Under the pieces are notes generated by a model. The model was not told the origin of the DNA, searched no databases, and saw only the letters and a program-made list of their open reading frames with translations. Of a stretch of 64,000 nucleotides of DNA, positions 46,461 through 60,200 are shown one piece after another. The translations under genes and the position numbers were made by a program. Location: positions 34,987,445 through 35,051,444 of the forward strand of contig OX352772.1 in assembly GCA_947095535.1 (NCBI GenBank). Reading direction: 5' to 3'. Source of the stretch: Poecilobothrus nobilitatus. Taxonomy: Eukaryota > Arthropoda > Insecta > Diptera > Dolichopodidae. The stretch's first letter is position 1. The number at the start of each line of letters is the position of its first letter.

Positions 46461-46598
46461 TAACACGTAAACAATAATGACCATAGCAGCCGAGGGCTTA
46501 ATTAATATTGTGTACTTCCTATGTGTTTATGTAATATTGGAATAAATAAATAAATAAAATGCAATCTTATAATTTTTTATCAATTATAAAAATTGATT

Positions 46599-46626
46599 AA
46601 TTTATTTATTTATTTATTTATTTATA
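46599..46626 (+). repeat. (TTTA)n microsatellite
   Basis: About seven ATTT units. An inverted (AAAT)n tract lies 40-60 bp upstream (46543-46558), so the two can pair. Confidence 0.9.
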
Positions 46627-46674
46627 TTAATATTACATACATAAATGTAATGCAATATTATTGAACCATCAGTT

Positions 46675-46822
46675 TGAACCATCCTATAGTTTGGTTTTAA
46701 AGGGGGTGGTTTTGGTTGGTTAAAGTTCAACACTACTAAGAGGAACCTCGTGCAGTTCCTTTGGGTGACTTTTGATGTTTTCCACCGTCCCTCGTATAAA
46801 AAAAAAAAAAAAAAAAAAAAAA
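46675..46822 (+). mobile_element. Poly-A-tailed repeat, family D, copy 2
   Basis: Contains GAACCATCCTATAGTTTGG, GGGGGTGGTTTTGGTTGG, AAAGTTCAACACTAC, GTGCAGTTCCTTTGGGTGAC and CACCGTCCCTCG, then a 25-A tail (46798-46822). Aligns base for base with copy 1 over most of 16228-16360. A weak match (GACCATAGCAGCCGAGGG near 46480) to the leader of the copy at 62.2 kb suggests the element may start further upstream. Confidence 0.7.
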
Positions 46823-46924
46823 TCAGCTACTAAGGCCATTATAGGTTTTTTATACTATTATTAAATTATATACTAATATTATTTACTTTGTTAATATTAT
46901 ATACTATATATTTACATTATATTT

Positions 46925-47005
46925 GGTCGTAAGGGAGGTATGTAAAGAAAAAAACACTTACGACCTGTGCAGGGATCGAACCCACACTCCTTCGGTTAAT
47001 ACGCT
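46925..47005 (-). mobile_element. tRNA-derived SINE fragment, copy 6
   Basis: The B-box region on the plus strand reads GGGATCGAACCCACACTCC and is followed by GGTTAATACGC. CACTTACGACC precedes it, matching the GTCGTAAG block of the SINE tail. The A box and poly-A end are absent. Confidence 0.65.
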
Positions 47006-49119
47006 AGATTAATTTAATTAAAATTAATAAAACTTACCTCTAAATTGGCAGTTCAGTTCTCTGTTTTACCAAATACATTTTATCATCCTATATTTTTTTA
47101 TTTAAATTTATTTATTGTTAATATTGTCTAAAATTTTCTAGTTTTAAATAGTTCCATAAGACGTTTTACTAAAATATTTTAGTTAAAATGTCTTCGTCTT
47201 GAATAACACATAAAATTTAAAATATATAAATTGTAACAAAATACTAAAAAAAAACATTTAAACGAATTCATTTTAATTCAATATTTGACAAAGGATACGG
47301 TGTTAATCAAAATTATTTTGTTATTACCTATTTGGTATATTTCTAGAATCCAGAATATCATTCTAAATTTGCTGTGTCTTAATTTGTATATTTACTTATG
47401 TCAGATTAGTTTCAATTCCTTCCTTCAATGTAAGGCACAGAACCAAATAAAGCACTAAACATCATATCCTCTTTCCATTCAATATGCAACATTTCAAAAC
47501 TACAACTTTTTGTCCAACAAAACACTTTGTTATTTCTTGCTTAACTTATTTTAAGTATATATAGTAGATACATATATACTACTTCTACTTTTAAAATTGA
47601 ACAGATATCAGTTTTTTTTTTTTAATTAAATTAAAAAATTTTGTTAACGAAATTCCCATAAGGATTCAATTTTCTAAACATTTATACATAATATAAACTA
47701 AAATATTTTAAGAAAATTAAATCTTCTTAGACATTTTATTTTTTCCTCTTTCGGTTTTTTTTATTTAAAAACTTATAAACTACCACAAGAACAAAATTAA
47801 ATTTTATTTTATATTTTTTATATATTTTAAATTTGTATGTTTTTTTTTTTTAAATTAAAACACAAAATTTTTTGCAATATTTAAAGTCTTCTACATAATA
47901 TAAAAAGTTTTTGAAAACTCAAAAAAATATTTATATTTAAGATTAACTATAAATTCTTGTTATCTGTAACAATATATATACTGGTAAGGCTTTATATTAT
48001 CAAATTGCATTTAAAAGTTTCTATTACAATAAGAATAAATTACTTTTCAGTAACTTCATTTCCTTCTTTTCCTTTAAAAAAAATAAAAATAAAATATTTC
48101 CATATACACACGCACACAATATTGCCTTTATATAGTAAAGAAAATCATTTGATTACTGGCCAGCCAATTCAATGAACCAAAAAAAGGACATCGATTCTTT
48201 AAGTGAAGATCCTTGAAAATGGTAATGCAACAATTCGATTTTCTTTTTCTTTCCTTTTTTTTTTTTTGTATAAAAAACTGTTACAAAGTGGAATTGTCGG
48301 AAATGTATAAACATGACCAAGTCGGTGTAACTATAAAAGAGAAAAAAAAAATTACAACTTAAAAATGAAATGAAATTATAGCCAGAACAACAATAATATA
48401 ATAATAAAAAAAAAGTCCGAACAAAAGATGTTTTAAAAAAAAAGTAACAAATAAGAGGCCAACTTCAATATTGAAAAGAAACCTAAACCAAAAGTTAAAA
48501 TTGTTAAAAAAAATTTGTTTCTACAAAAAAAAAAAAAAAGAATTCTTAAAAATTGAGACCTTGAAAAGTTAAAAGATGAGGAAAAAAAAACGTTCCTTTC
48601 AATACCAATTTCAATTTTAAATTTTTTGTATTTTTCTTTTCCTCTTATGTTACGGTAAATTTACTTTGAAAACAACTACAACTAAAGAAAATGTAACCAA
48701 TGTAAAATCTATGGTTTTAAAAACAATTTTTTATCAAATGTTAAAAATTTTGTTAAATTTTATATTAACAATTTTAAAGAAAATCAAGGATGACAGATTA
48801 AATTCAAAGGAAATAAAAACAAATGTTTGCAGCTATTGAATTTAATTTTTGGAATATAAAAATATTTTGAAAGTAAAAAAATATGGAACCAGACAATTGA
48901 ATTTAACCAAAAACAAAAAAAGTGAAAAGCATTACTCATATTAAGGTGTTATTTATTTTTTAAGCCCTAACAATTTTATAATTTAAGACAATTTTCTATT
49001 TTTTTTAAATCATTTTCTTTTACCTAATTTTTCAAAAATGTAACTATACGCTATATAAAACAAAACAATTACAATCGTACTGATTTACACTTTACCATAG
49101 GAAGAAGCTTGCTAATATA
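47006..49119. other. A+T-rich DNA, no feature seen
   Basis: Simple A/T sequence with long homopolymers (near 47840, 48260, 48527). Nothing recognised. Confidence 0.6.
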
Positions 49120-49515
49120 ATGGAGGCTACTACTCCAAACTCCCCTAAACCAATTATAAACAATTATTGCCTGATTTTGTAATTAACTATAAAATCCCAC
49201 CTATTTATTTTTTACATAGATACATATTTCAACAACAACAATCTATTAACAATCTGGGGCTTTCTTCCCCAAACCTTTACTAAATAAATGATTGAAACTC
49301 TGATTCTGAAACCAACTATAAAATCTCTACTAATTTAGAATCTCACATATATGCATATAAAAATATTCTGGGAAAAAACTAAACTATAAAACTGTGATTT
49401 TGAATTCAACTTTAAAATTCCTCCTAATTCAGAATGTCACATATACACATGTATACATATTCTGTAAAAGGCGTGCAATGCTGATTTTGTAACCAACTTT
49501 AAAATTTTTACTAAT
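49120..49515 (+). repeat. Family E repeat, three to four tandem units
   Basis: Units of about 100-120 bp. Recurring blocks are CTGATTTTGTAATTAACTAT, GATTCTGAAACCAACTATAA, GTGATTTTGAATTCAACTTT and CTGATTTTGTAACCAACTTT. Each is followed by AAA(A)TCCC or AAAATTCC, AATTCAGAATGTCACATATA-type sequence and ATATTCTG. Related to the tracts at 7010-7702 and 18045-18215. Non-coding. Confidence 0.65.
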
Positions 49516-51825
49516 TTTTTTTTTTGCTAACATATATTTTAATACCAATGTATAAAAAATAATTGGGGTTATCGCCCTCAAATCCCGCTTTTATGTTTGC
49601 ACAGTAGAGAACCCCGCTCCCACTAATGAAATTTGTAAAGTTTGAAAGCTTGCTAAAAAAAACTTTATCATCAATCCTAAAGAATATATTATTTCCTTTT
49701 GTGGGTTTTTTTTTAATATTTTGAAATTTTGTTTTTTGGAATTTGTTTTTAGAATTTTTTTTCATTGTTTGATATTTGGTAACTTTGGAATTTGATTTTT
49801 TGAAATTATGACATCATCCTATTTTTTTTTCACTCATTTTTTCCCTCATGGGTGCCTATAAAATATAAAAGTTAAGCTGCAAATCTATTTTCTAGAATAT
49901 ATTATGTATATGTATATGTAGTAAATTTTTAATGTATATACTAAAGATATTTCATTAAAAAATAAAAATATTTTAAACATAAAAAAAAAACTCACTATTA
50001 AAATAAAATAACAACTAATATTTAATTTATCTTCAGACATATTCATGCATATCCATATGTAAACATTTTTTGTTTTCCAAATCTAACATATTATTTAACA
50101 TATTAAAAATCCTACAAAACGATTATAAAAACATTTCCCAATAAAAAACAAAACTCCCACAACATCCACATCTACCTACAAAATGTTAAGAGGAATAACA
50201 AAAATTAAAAAAAAAAAAAAAAAGGTTATAAAAAAATGATATCCCCAAGAGAAAATTACAATAAACATAAGGAAATTTTGTATTAACACTTTAATAATAA
50301 GCAATTTTTATAAAGTGATAACATTTTATCCCTTAAATTTTTTTTTTTTTTTCTATTAGGTTCGTATTATGTACCCCTGTCAATTTATTTTGTTTTCCCT
50401 ACCTTTCCTGCCCTACCGGTATCAAAACAATACATTTTTTTTTATTCTACATCATCATTCATTTATACCGTTAAAAAAAAGTAATACCGTAAACAATAAC
50501 CGCATAAAGAAGCACCAAAAAAACAGAAAAAACAGTTACAATAAAAACATACGAAAAAATTTAGTAAATTACCGTTAGAAAGAGCAAAAAATATAACAGA
50601 ATAAAAAATATATGAAGAAAATTTAAAGAGAAACAAAAACAAAAATATTATCATATGAATAATTTTTATTTTCATTCATTTAAAAAGCGTTCTGTACACA
50701 AAATATATATATATATATATATATGTAGGTAATTGTTCGTTTTTTATGGAAGTTTCTGATTACCGTTCTACTTAATAATGTTTTAATTTCAAAGGAACCC
50801 TCTAGACAAAAACCCCCTCCGAAAAAAAACCATCACAGTAACGATAACAAAATGAATATACGAATTTAAATTTTTCTTTTTTACTCATTTTTGAATTTAG
50901 CTTTTTTTTTTATTTTTGGTACAATACAAATGTATCCTGTAATATACGTATGGTACTCTTCTTTTTTTTTAGAATAAATAAAACGGTTTATAAAAGACTG
51001 CGATTCACATCAATTCTCATTTTCTAAAAGTTTTGTTATTCTTCTTATCGTATAAAAGTGAAAGTATTAATTTTTTTTTTTCTGTGCACTAATTTTCTTA
51101 CCGTATAATAAAATTTTTGAATACATTTATACATATGTACATATGTACATGTTATATAAAAAGAATATAAGTCAGGACAAAGGATTTTTTTTTTTTTCAG
51201 TATTATAAAACTAACAGTTTGTATTTGAGATGAAAAGAAAAACGGAACGACAGAAAAAGCAGATAATTTTGTTGAATGTTTTGTCTTCTAACGCTGATTC
51301 TAATAAATTTTAAATATTTACCGTTATAGTATTTTCAATTTGAATACTAATTTCTATACCATACTAAAATATTTTATGATATTCTTTCAATACATAAAAT
51401 TATTATTTGCAATTAGTTTAAAGAATACTAAATATAAAGTGTGTGAATATCCAAATTACCGGTATGAGGTACAATTTCGATTTAAATTAAATGTAGCACA
51501 TATATGTAGTAACAGGATTTAAAGGTGACCAAAATATTTATCCTAATTTCTCTACATAAAAAATCGCAATATGACAGTACTTAGGCAAAGAAAAATGTTT
51601 ACAGAAGTACTGCTGTTGAAACCTATACATTTTTGAAATTTCCTTAACCTATATATAGGTATTATGACAATGATACCTAATATTTTGTAAAACGGATGCC
51701 TAATATTTTGTAAAACTTTTTTTTTAACTTCACATGTATTAAAAATGGAAATTTTTGTATCGGTTAACTTTTAATATTCATAAAAAACTATAAGTAGCAT
51801 ATTCTCGAAAACAAAACAAATATAA
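49516..51825. other. A+T-rich DNA, no firm feature
   Basis: Includes a (TA)n tract at 50702-50724, A/T homopolymers near 50205-50223 and 50338-50352, and an ACATATGTACATATGTACAT run near 51131. The tandem CCTAATATTTTGTAAAAC pair lies near 51676 and 51700. Confidence 0.6.
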
Positions 51826-51981
51826 GTATCATATTCTGCAGGACATAAACTCAAAAACAGTGCAGCTTTAATTCAAGTAAGATATGCTCATCCAGGATCA
51901 AATTGGTGTGCAGAAGATGGGCTGCCAGCAATAAACCCCCTGCAGAATTTTACTTTCTTAGACGCAGTAAAATTGACATAA
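51826..51981 (+). pseudogene. Unrecognised protein-like frame (51 codons, no ATG)
   Basis: A stop-to-stop frame containing AALIQVRYAHPGSNWCAEDG and LPAINPLQNFTFLDAVKLT, with Trp, Cys, Gly and Pro residues unusual for chance frames in this A+T-rich DNA. The segment has somewhat higher G+C than its flanks. No family recognised; possibly a decayed transposon exon. Confidence 0.2.
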
Positions 51982-53394
51982 GAATTACAATACATAACAC
52001 GTATTGTAACAAGGGGGAAACAATAGATCTACATCAAAAGATCGCTCATGTTATTTTCATCGTTTAAACAATAATTTAATCTAATCTAAATTGCATATTG
52101 AATGATGATCCAACAAGAATATACCATTGTCTAGAAAATGCATGATTCTAAAAAGAACAATAAAATTATCAGTAAATTAACCTGTAAGTCTCGTCTACAA
52201 CATATGTACATATTTAGCACCTTGTCATATAATAATTTAATAATGAATGATGCTTTCATATCTGTTCAATTAAAATAAATAAAATCATTGGTAAAACCGT
52301 TATGAAAACATAAAAAATAAACCAAATAAAAATCTAATATATTTTTCGAAATAAAAAAAAAAAGTAATTGTATAAAGGTACAGAATATACATTCGACTTT
52401 ATGATAAACGAATTGACTTTATTTAATTTCAAAAGATTTTTTTGTTCCATGATATACGATGTAAAATGAAGATTGTGATGTTGAACTGAATTAAACTTTC
52501 ATTTTTCAAAATAAAAAAAAAAAATATAAAAAATAAAATTACTTTGAAAGGAATCAATTTTTTTTTTAATATTATTTTTTTTTTCTTTTTAAAATTTTAT
52601 GAAAAAAATGAATTACAGGAGTGTGATAACAGGATTATAAAATTAGACTTTTAAAGAGAAAAAAAAAAATACCAACAACACAAAAGGCAATTTTTAATAA
52701 TAAGGGGTGTAAAAAAATATAAAAGAAGATTATGAATTTATTATAACATTTGAATGTCAATTTTCATATTATATTCGGTAGTCTAAAATTAAAAGAATAA
52801 AACGAAATAAGGATTTTTTGTATGATATAACAAAATCACAAGAAGTATGTGAAAAGATTGTTATGATTACCATATTATGTGTTTCTTTTTTTATGATTTT
52901 GATTTTATTTTTCTCTTTTGTAATTATTCCAAATAATTATGAAGAAAAAACGAATATATTTTTTTTTTTTTGTAAAGCGAAAAAAATCCTAATAACACCC
53001 TAAATTTCTTAAGGTTAATAAATTTTTGAAAATTTCACTTTATTATATAACCTTAATTTTTTATTAGGTTAAAAAATGAGTGATATAAAATTATTTTGTA
53101 ATAAATTTTAATCATATTAAATAAAAATAAAGGATTAAAACAAAAAAAAAAACAAAGCTTGTTTTTAACAGTCTTTAAAATTATTCATGATTATTTTATT
53201 TGCCTACATATATCGCTTTTAGATACATATTTTAATATAAAGAAAATAGGAACCAATAATTTTGATTCGTATTTAGTTTATGTGGGTTAATTATAAGAAT
53301 TATAAGATGATCCAATTGCCTAACTTCTAATAAGATATAAAAACTTTTAATCACAATAACTGTCGTTAGATGGGTAGATGGGAATCATTATGCG
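51982..53394. other. A+T-rich DNA, no feature seen
   Basis: Simple A/T sequence with homopolymer runs near 52350, 52560 and 52962. Nothing recognised. Confidence 0.6.
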
Positions 53395-53500
53395 GGAGAC
53401 ACTATGCAGGAGTGAAACGAATACATAGAGGAGTCATGAGTGTATAAGACTTTTACTTACTAAACACCACCTCCCTTTTTTGATCAAACATTAGGCTATA
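53395..53500 (-). repeat. Possible family D fragment
   Basis: On the minus strand AAAAAAGGGAGGTGGTGTTT resembles the GGAGGGGTGGTTTTGG block of family D. Similarity beyond that is weak. Confidence 0.3.
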
Positions 53501-53589
53501 TGATCTAAAACTACTTATGTACCAAACAGTTCTATAGATAGGCTAAGTTTGCGGAATGAAAATTGATTTCAAATTGACAGGCATATTGG

Positions 53590-54225
53590 GAACAAAATAT
53601 TAATGTTCATCTTGAATCTTTGAACTTTGAATATGTAATCCTTTGTAGAATTTCTAGGAAACACATAAGATGGAAGATGGTTCCACATTTGCAATGTTCC
53701 TATCGCAAAAGAGTTTCTGTAAGCCGAATAATGCCATCTAAGAATTTTAACTACATAGGAGTGAGCAGGAGAAGCTCTTCTTGTTTCTCTTTAGAATATT
53801 TTAAGTTGGTGTATTTATAAAACCCTTTAGGCACATATAAAGTGTTCCAACCAGACGGGGAAGACCAAGTGGAAGATGCGTTGACGTGACATTAGAATTG
53901 TTTATTAAACGAATTTTTCTGTTTTGTATTTTATCAAATAAATCCAATCTCGCCCAAATATGTGCATTGTACTCCATATATGTTTTATAGTATTTAGAAG
54001 ATCCGAAAATGAAAAGAAGGTTTTGCATAGATATAAGAAGCCCACACATCTAACTGCATATTTAGCTTTACGAAAAATATGGTTGGACTAACTTAATTTT
54101 TGACTTAGCTCCATACCGAAGATGTTGAATTCACTTGTATATTGCAAAACTGCTTCCTGAAAAGGTAAGGTGGGGACTGAAGTGTTTATTTTCTCCAAGA
54201 GGCTAAACAGCACTTGTTTTTTTTT
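53590..54225 (-). mobile_element. LINE reverse-transcriptase C-terminal half (frameshifted)
   Basis: The longest LINE remnant in the window. Reading the minus strand from about 54220 gives LPFQEAVLQYTSEFNIFGME, the thumb-like LGxxLSxxLxW region, a stop, then SNHIFRKAKYAV and, in a shifted frame, GLLISMQNLLFIFG. The MEYNAHIWARLDLFDKIQNR block follows, then KIRLINNS. After another shift it reads RETRRASPAHSYVVKILRWH, YRNSFAIGTLQMWNHLPSYV and FPRNSTKDYIFKVQRFK. Motif order equals the copies at 15885 and 26007, so all three are one lineage. At least two frameshifts and a stop make it dead. Confidence 0.85.
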
Positions 54226-57200
54226 TTATTAAAATCGACCCTGTTGATTTTGTGCCAATTTGAGGTTTTGTCTAAATCAAGATTCTATCATGTATAATCC
54301 ACTATTTTAAGATTAATTGACCATTATCATACTCTTGTAATAGAAAACATTATATCAGGACTTTTGCAAAGCAGTTTACTTTATTATAATCTCACTATTA
54401 AAAAAAGTTCACTTAATATTTTTATGTTGACGTATTTTACTCTAGACTATAGAGATAGACTACAGAGTATGATCTAATTTGTTAGTTGAATTTAATTACG
54501 TTGATTTGGAAGCTGTAGTGCCAACTTTTTTTAAATCATTGGCTTTTATTCTTTTGTTATTATGAAACTTTGTATCTTAAATATGAGGAATGTAAATTAA
54601 ATAGTTGTTACTATTCATTTTTAATTCTGTATTTAATATTCATCTTTCAAATCACGAATAATCACAAGTTACTTTAATAGAAGAAGTTAGTTAACTTAAA
54701 ATCCACACCGTTTAATTTTAGTGTTGTTTTTTTTCAAATATTGAAATCTAAATTAAGCTAAAAGAGTTATTTAAAGTTAAAGAACTAACAGTTAAAACAA
54801 GAAAAATATTTATACTATAAAAAATAATTAAAAATATGTATATATACATTTAATTCTAAATTTAAGATTAGAAAATCAAAATTGATTATTTAATCTCTAA
54901 TACTAATTATTTTGTTAAAAAATTTCTTTACATTATTGAATCAAACCAAAATTTCAATTTTATTTTTAATGAAAATAAAACCAACAATGAAATTTATTCT
55001 TTTTTAAATTTTATCTTATCAATTCTTAAACTCTGACATAAAACATATATAGACGTGCATATATACACAAAATAAGTCCCAATTATTTTAAATTTAAATT
55101 GCATATCCCTAGGTAGGGTGAGTAAATATAAACAAATAAGATAAAAAAAAATATATATATAATAACAACACCATTAAATTCCTTTCATCATTATCCATTT
55201 CCAAATCATATAACAACAAAATGTAAATTAACTTTTAATGCCAACCAAATACCAAAAACAGAAATCATTCCAATATCCTTTTATTTTTGCTTTTTTTTTG
55301 TTTTTTTTTTGTTTTTTTTTTTTTTTTTTTGTTTTGAACTCGAAGGCAACAATACTATTTACAATATTGTAAAAATTGTATTCTATATATCACTTTATAT
55401 ATATATATATATATTATTTGTATTATATTTGTTATTGTATATTTGAATATATTTTTATTATAACTTTTCTTTTCAATTTTCATTCACCTTTACATATTAT
55501 AGTGTTTTTAAAATAATAATAATAACAATAAAATAAAAAATAAAAAGTTCTTAAATTTAAAAGTTTGGTTTATTTATTTATTTTCAAACAAAAAAAAGAG
55601 CATAACACTGAGGTCTCTGACTGTTTCTGAAACAAAATAAAGTTCTTATTATAACAATAACTAGAATTGCAAAATATATAATATAAATCGCCTAAATATA
55701 TATAATACAAAATAACAATATGCGACAACTTATCATTCCTTATCGTAATTATAAGACATAAGAAAAACATTTTTTCCCCGCCTAAAAGTATGCTTTTTTA
55801 AAATAATTTTCTAAAACTCTGGTTTCACTTCTGTTATGAAATAAATTTTTCACCTTTTACTTACTTAAAGCTGGTAATGTTTAACCACTCGCCGCACGTG
55901 GCATATTCACCAAAGGCATGTGAATTAAAATCTTGCACAGGTAGCAAATTTTATTTTAATGAGAAGGAAAATTACTGATAAAGTAATTTTTATTGACACA
56001 ACTCCCTTGCTATCAAAAATTATGATTTGCCAAATAAAAATAACAAATGGACGGACACTATTATTACAATATTTCGAAAAATAAAAGCAAGGAGACTTTT
56101 AGTAATAAAAATATATATATTTGTTTTATATATTTCAATGAAAAGTAAAAACCCAAGCAACCACCATTAAATGAAAGGAGAGGAAAAAGATATAAGCTTT
56201 TTAACAAAAAAACAAAAAACCATAATACATTAAAACCATACCAAACCAAACTACCCCATATAAAAACAAAAATATAATAAAAAGAAATATGTTAAAGTAA
56301 ATTTTTTTTTTTTATTTTTTTGTTGTTTTATTTGGGTCCAGAACTAATACTCTAACCTAAATTTCCTAATACCCTAATGTCTTTTTTGGTGTATTAAATA
56401 ATATTATGATCCCCAAAACAGTATATTTTATAAATACAAAATGGTACGTTACTTTGCCACATATTGATAAATTGAATTAAAAAGGTCACTAAAATCCACA
56501 ACCAACATCATCATTATTATTCTCACCTTCACCACAAAAACATCACCAAACCAACCCAATTTCAAATTTAACTTGTTTCAAATAAAATGATAATTTTTTG
56601 ATGTTAGAAAAAAAAATTTTTTTTTTGTTTTTTTTTTCTATTTTAAATTTCTTCTGCTCCCTTTGCATTGAAAATTTCAAAAACAAAATTGGATTGTACT
56701 TTATTATTTCTCTTCTCACCCTTGATATATGTTAGTAGAATAAGGCAATAAATGAAATCCTTTTTTTGTTTTTATTTCATTATTCCTTACATTAAGTGAA
56801 ATTTTTTTTTATATTCCTTTGCTTTTACAACTTTAAAATCACTGTTTTGTGTATGTGTGTATTTCTTTTTTTTTTTTATAAATGTATCGGTATCTTATGA
56901 ATTTTTAGAATCTTGAAAAGAACTAAACTACAAACTAAAAAAAAAAGGAAAAGTACTCAAATTCAAAGTAATTGGTAATGACCTATTTAGAAATTTTACA
57001 ATATATATTTTAAAGATCCACCACATCGCATCAAAGATTGCATCTCGTTAGAAAGAAAACAAAAAAAAAATTTTAAGGCAAATAATCAAAAGAAAAAAAT
57101 TAAAATTCGAATGTCCTTTTTTTCTATGTTGGTTTTCTTTTATTTTTAAAATTTATTAGAGGTTTTTTGCGAGGTTAAAAATTTGTATAACATTTTGTAG

Positions 57201-60200
57201 ATAAAATTAAAATAAATCCATGAACTTTATTTTGTTTTGTTTTATTTAATTTTTTCTTTTCCTTTTTTTGTCTTTGGAAATTCATTTTTACGTTTTCTTG
57301 CTTCGTTTTTTAAGCATAACAGAAACTTTTTAATTGAAGTTTTATTGTCAAGAAAATTAAAGTTAGAACTATGAGCCCCAATAAAGTTCAATTAATAAAA
57401 TTTTATGGTATTACTACGAAATTTCTGTTCTATTAATTCCGAAATTCTAAAAATCTTAGTATCTTTCGAACTAGGAATTACATATTAACTAATAAGTTCA
57501 AATTCTAGATTATAGTAATTTTTTAGCTTTTCGAAGAAAAAAAAATTAATTCAATCATTCAATCTCCATGCATAATCCTTTTCAATTTAAAATTGAACTT
57601 TTTTAAAACTTAATCAAAAAATTTTTATTTCAAAATACAAATTTAGTTTTTAAAGGATTCTTAAAAGTGATTCTTTAATTAAATGATTCTTTGATTGATT
57701 CATTAGATTTTAGTTTTCTGTATAAATTTAACAATTTTTAGATTAACTATTTTTCTTTCGTTTATTTTCTAGATTATAAAATTTATTGGAGTTTTGATGC
57801 ATATAATACAAGACGCTTCATTACAACACAATCATCAAGCTTAATTTATTTATATTGTAAGTAAATAATTTTTAAATACATACTTTTAATATTTTATATT
57901 AATCATAGACATTTTTAAACTGAAATACTTTAATTTTATATTAATTTTTTTTTTTTTTTTTTTACCTCACAGAATTTTTTGATAAGAATTTAAGTTAAAA
58001 TCAGAATCATACCGAAATTCTACGGCAATCAACGAATTTCTCTAATGAAACAGAATAAAGGCGGGGGTGGCTGACGAAAACCGTTCTAGGAACTGATAAC
58101 TAAGAAAATAATCAAAATAAAAACTAAATATCAAAATTAGAAAGGAAGAGAATTTTAAAAAAATTTTAAATTCTTTGAATTATTGCTAGCAGTTTTTACT
58201 GATTCAAACTTCATTTGTTAATTAATTTTAATTTCATAAAGTTTAATTATGACGGTTTTGAATAATTGAATCAACAAAAAATGTGTCTCCCTTCTGGGTA
58301 CTCCCATTTAAATACGCGACTAGTGGAAAAATTTCCACAACATCATTCTGGGGTTATTTTTTAAAAAATATTTAAAATATCGATACGAAAATTTCAGACT
58401 GTAATTTACAGTCAATTTCTATACATTAAGTCTTCATAACTTTCCGTCAAAATCTATGATAATAGTTGGTGGAGGAGATATTACGTTTTCTATTATAAAA
58501 GGTCGTTAAGTTTGATTAAAAATTGAATTATAATTTGAACTCTATTAATTACGTCGATTTTCGCTTCTAAAAACGTAAAAATTAAATTCGCACTTCAGAG
58601 TAATAGTTATAGAACAATTCAAATTAAAATGTATTACATGAAAAATAGGATATACATATTGAATCCTGACACATATTACACCTACCACGTTGTAACTAAA
58701 AATTTCAAAATTAAATTACTTTTCAGTTCTCATATTATTCATAGTTCTCATATAACGAGGTGAAATTTTCAAGTATATAAAGTTAATTTTATTAATAGAA
58801 TTAAATTGGCGAGAAACCATTTAAAACAATAAAATTACAGGCCCTAGTATTATTATGTTTATTAATAACTATGATAAGAATTTTATAAAATAAAACAAAA
58901 AAATGTCTTTAATCTTTAAAATTTGTTTCGAATAAAGAGAGTAGCTACTAAAAGAGTATAACCCGAACAAAAGTGCTAACAAGACAGTTTATCAAAGCAT
59001 ATTGTGTTGAAATTTGCAGAAAGATAACAACAACCATTCATAAAATGCAACTTTTTTTCCATCAAAATTTCATAGAAACTCTCAGAATTTCTTCTGTGAA
59101 GAAAATTATAAAAAATTAAAAGACACTTTCTTGTATTATAAAAATAAATCCTATAAAATTAATAATAGCCATATGTAAAATTAAAATAAAATAACAAGTA
59201 AGTATCTATGTCCCAAAATTTATATCATATCATAATATGTATAATAAAAGAAAGACTATAAACTAATTTTTGCATACGATAATAGATGGCGCACAAATAA
59301 AAATATTTGCGCTTCATAATAATGTACAATAGCTAGAGCCGATAGTAATCACTGGATTAGTGAAACTATAATGATTCACAAAACTATTAATGCTTTAATA
59401 TGAATGCTAATGCTACTAATAGAGTTAGAAAGGAGAAGAAAAATGTTAAAATGGGTAAAGCACATTCAAAATTCTCAAAAACTTTTCTGAAATTATATCG
59501 CTATAATTTTGATCCACGATTTCATAAGTTCCAATTATCCACATTACGTTTGGCATTCAGGATTACCTACTTAAATTTTAGTTTCCCCCAAAGCGCATCA
59601 CTACCTATTCATATATATTATATACAAAAGTTTTCTAATTCTTTAAACTTTGTTTTCTTAATTGTTTTATCCATCGCTTTGTAGAACATTAAAACGTAAC
59701 ATTCTCCATAATTCTTTTTGTACATAGTTTTGCCATTCATCTTCGTTTTTTCCCATTTAAAATGTTCGATTCATCTGAAATATTGGCTCAAGTATATGTA
59801 CTTGAAAAAGTAAGGTTTGAGTTCAAGCTCAAGTTTTATGCATTCAACCCATTTGGCTTTGAAAATTCCTTTTATATTCCTTACCTTCTATGTATGTTTG
59901 TAATTTTTTCTGATTACATATGACTCATGGAACTATTTTAAGTATTAATTGTGCAATATTTTATTAGGTGTTATTGCAACTAAATCATTCTAAATACAAA
60001 ATAAAAAAAAAATATGTATTTCAAAGAACATCAACATTTTCATTTAATATCTTAAATAATGCAAATATTCACTTAACTCATTGGGCCTCAAACATATTAA
60101 ATTAGATACACAATTTTTTTATTTTTAAAGCACTAAGCACTTGAACTTGAAGAAACTTTCGCGACCACTTCAATTTTATATCAACAAAAAAAAACCAAAG

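Noticed and set aside
55885..55945. Possible tRNA-like sequence (TTTAACCACTCGCC, TGTGAATTAAAATC)
   Set aside because: The A-box-like and B-box-like parts are in incompatible orientations and order.
59400..59684. 94-codon frame containing MGKAHSKFSK, reminiscent of an N-myristoylated start
   Set aside because: The resemblance is limited to a few basic residues. The rest is Phe/Leu/Ile-rich A+T translation with no calcium-binding or other domain.
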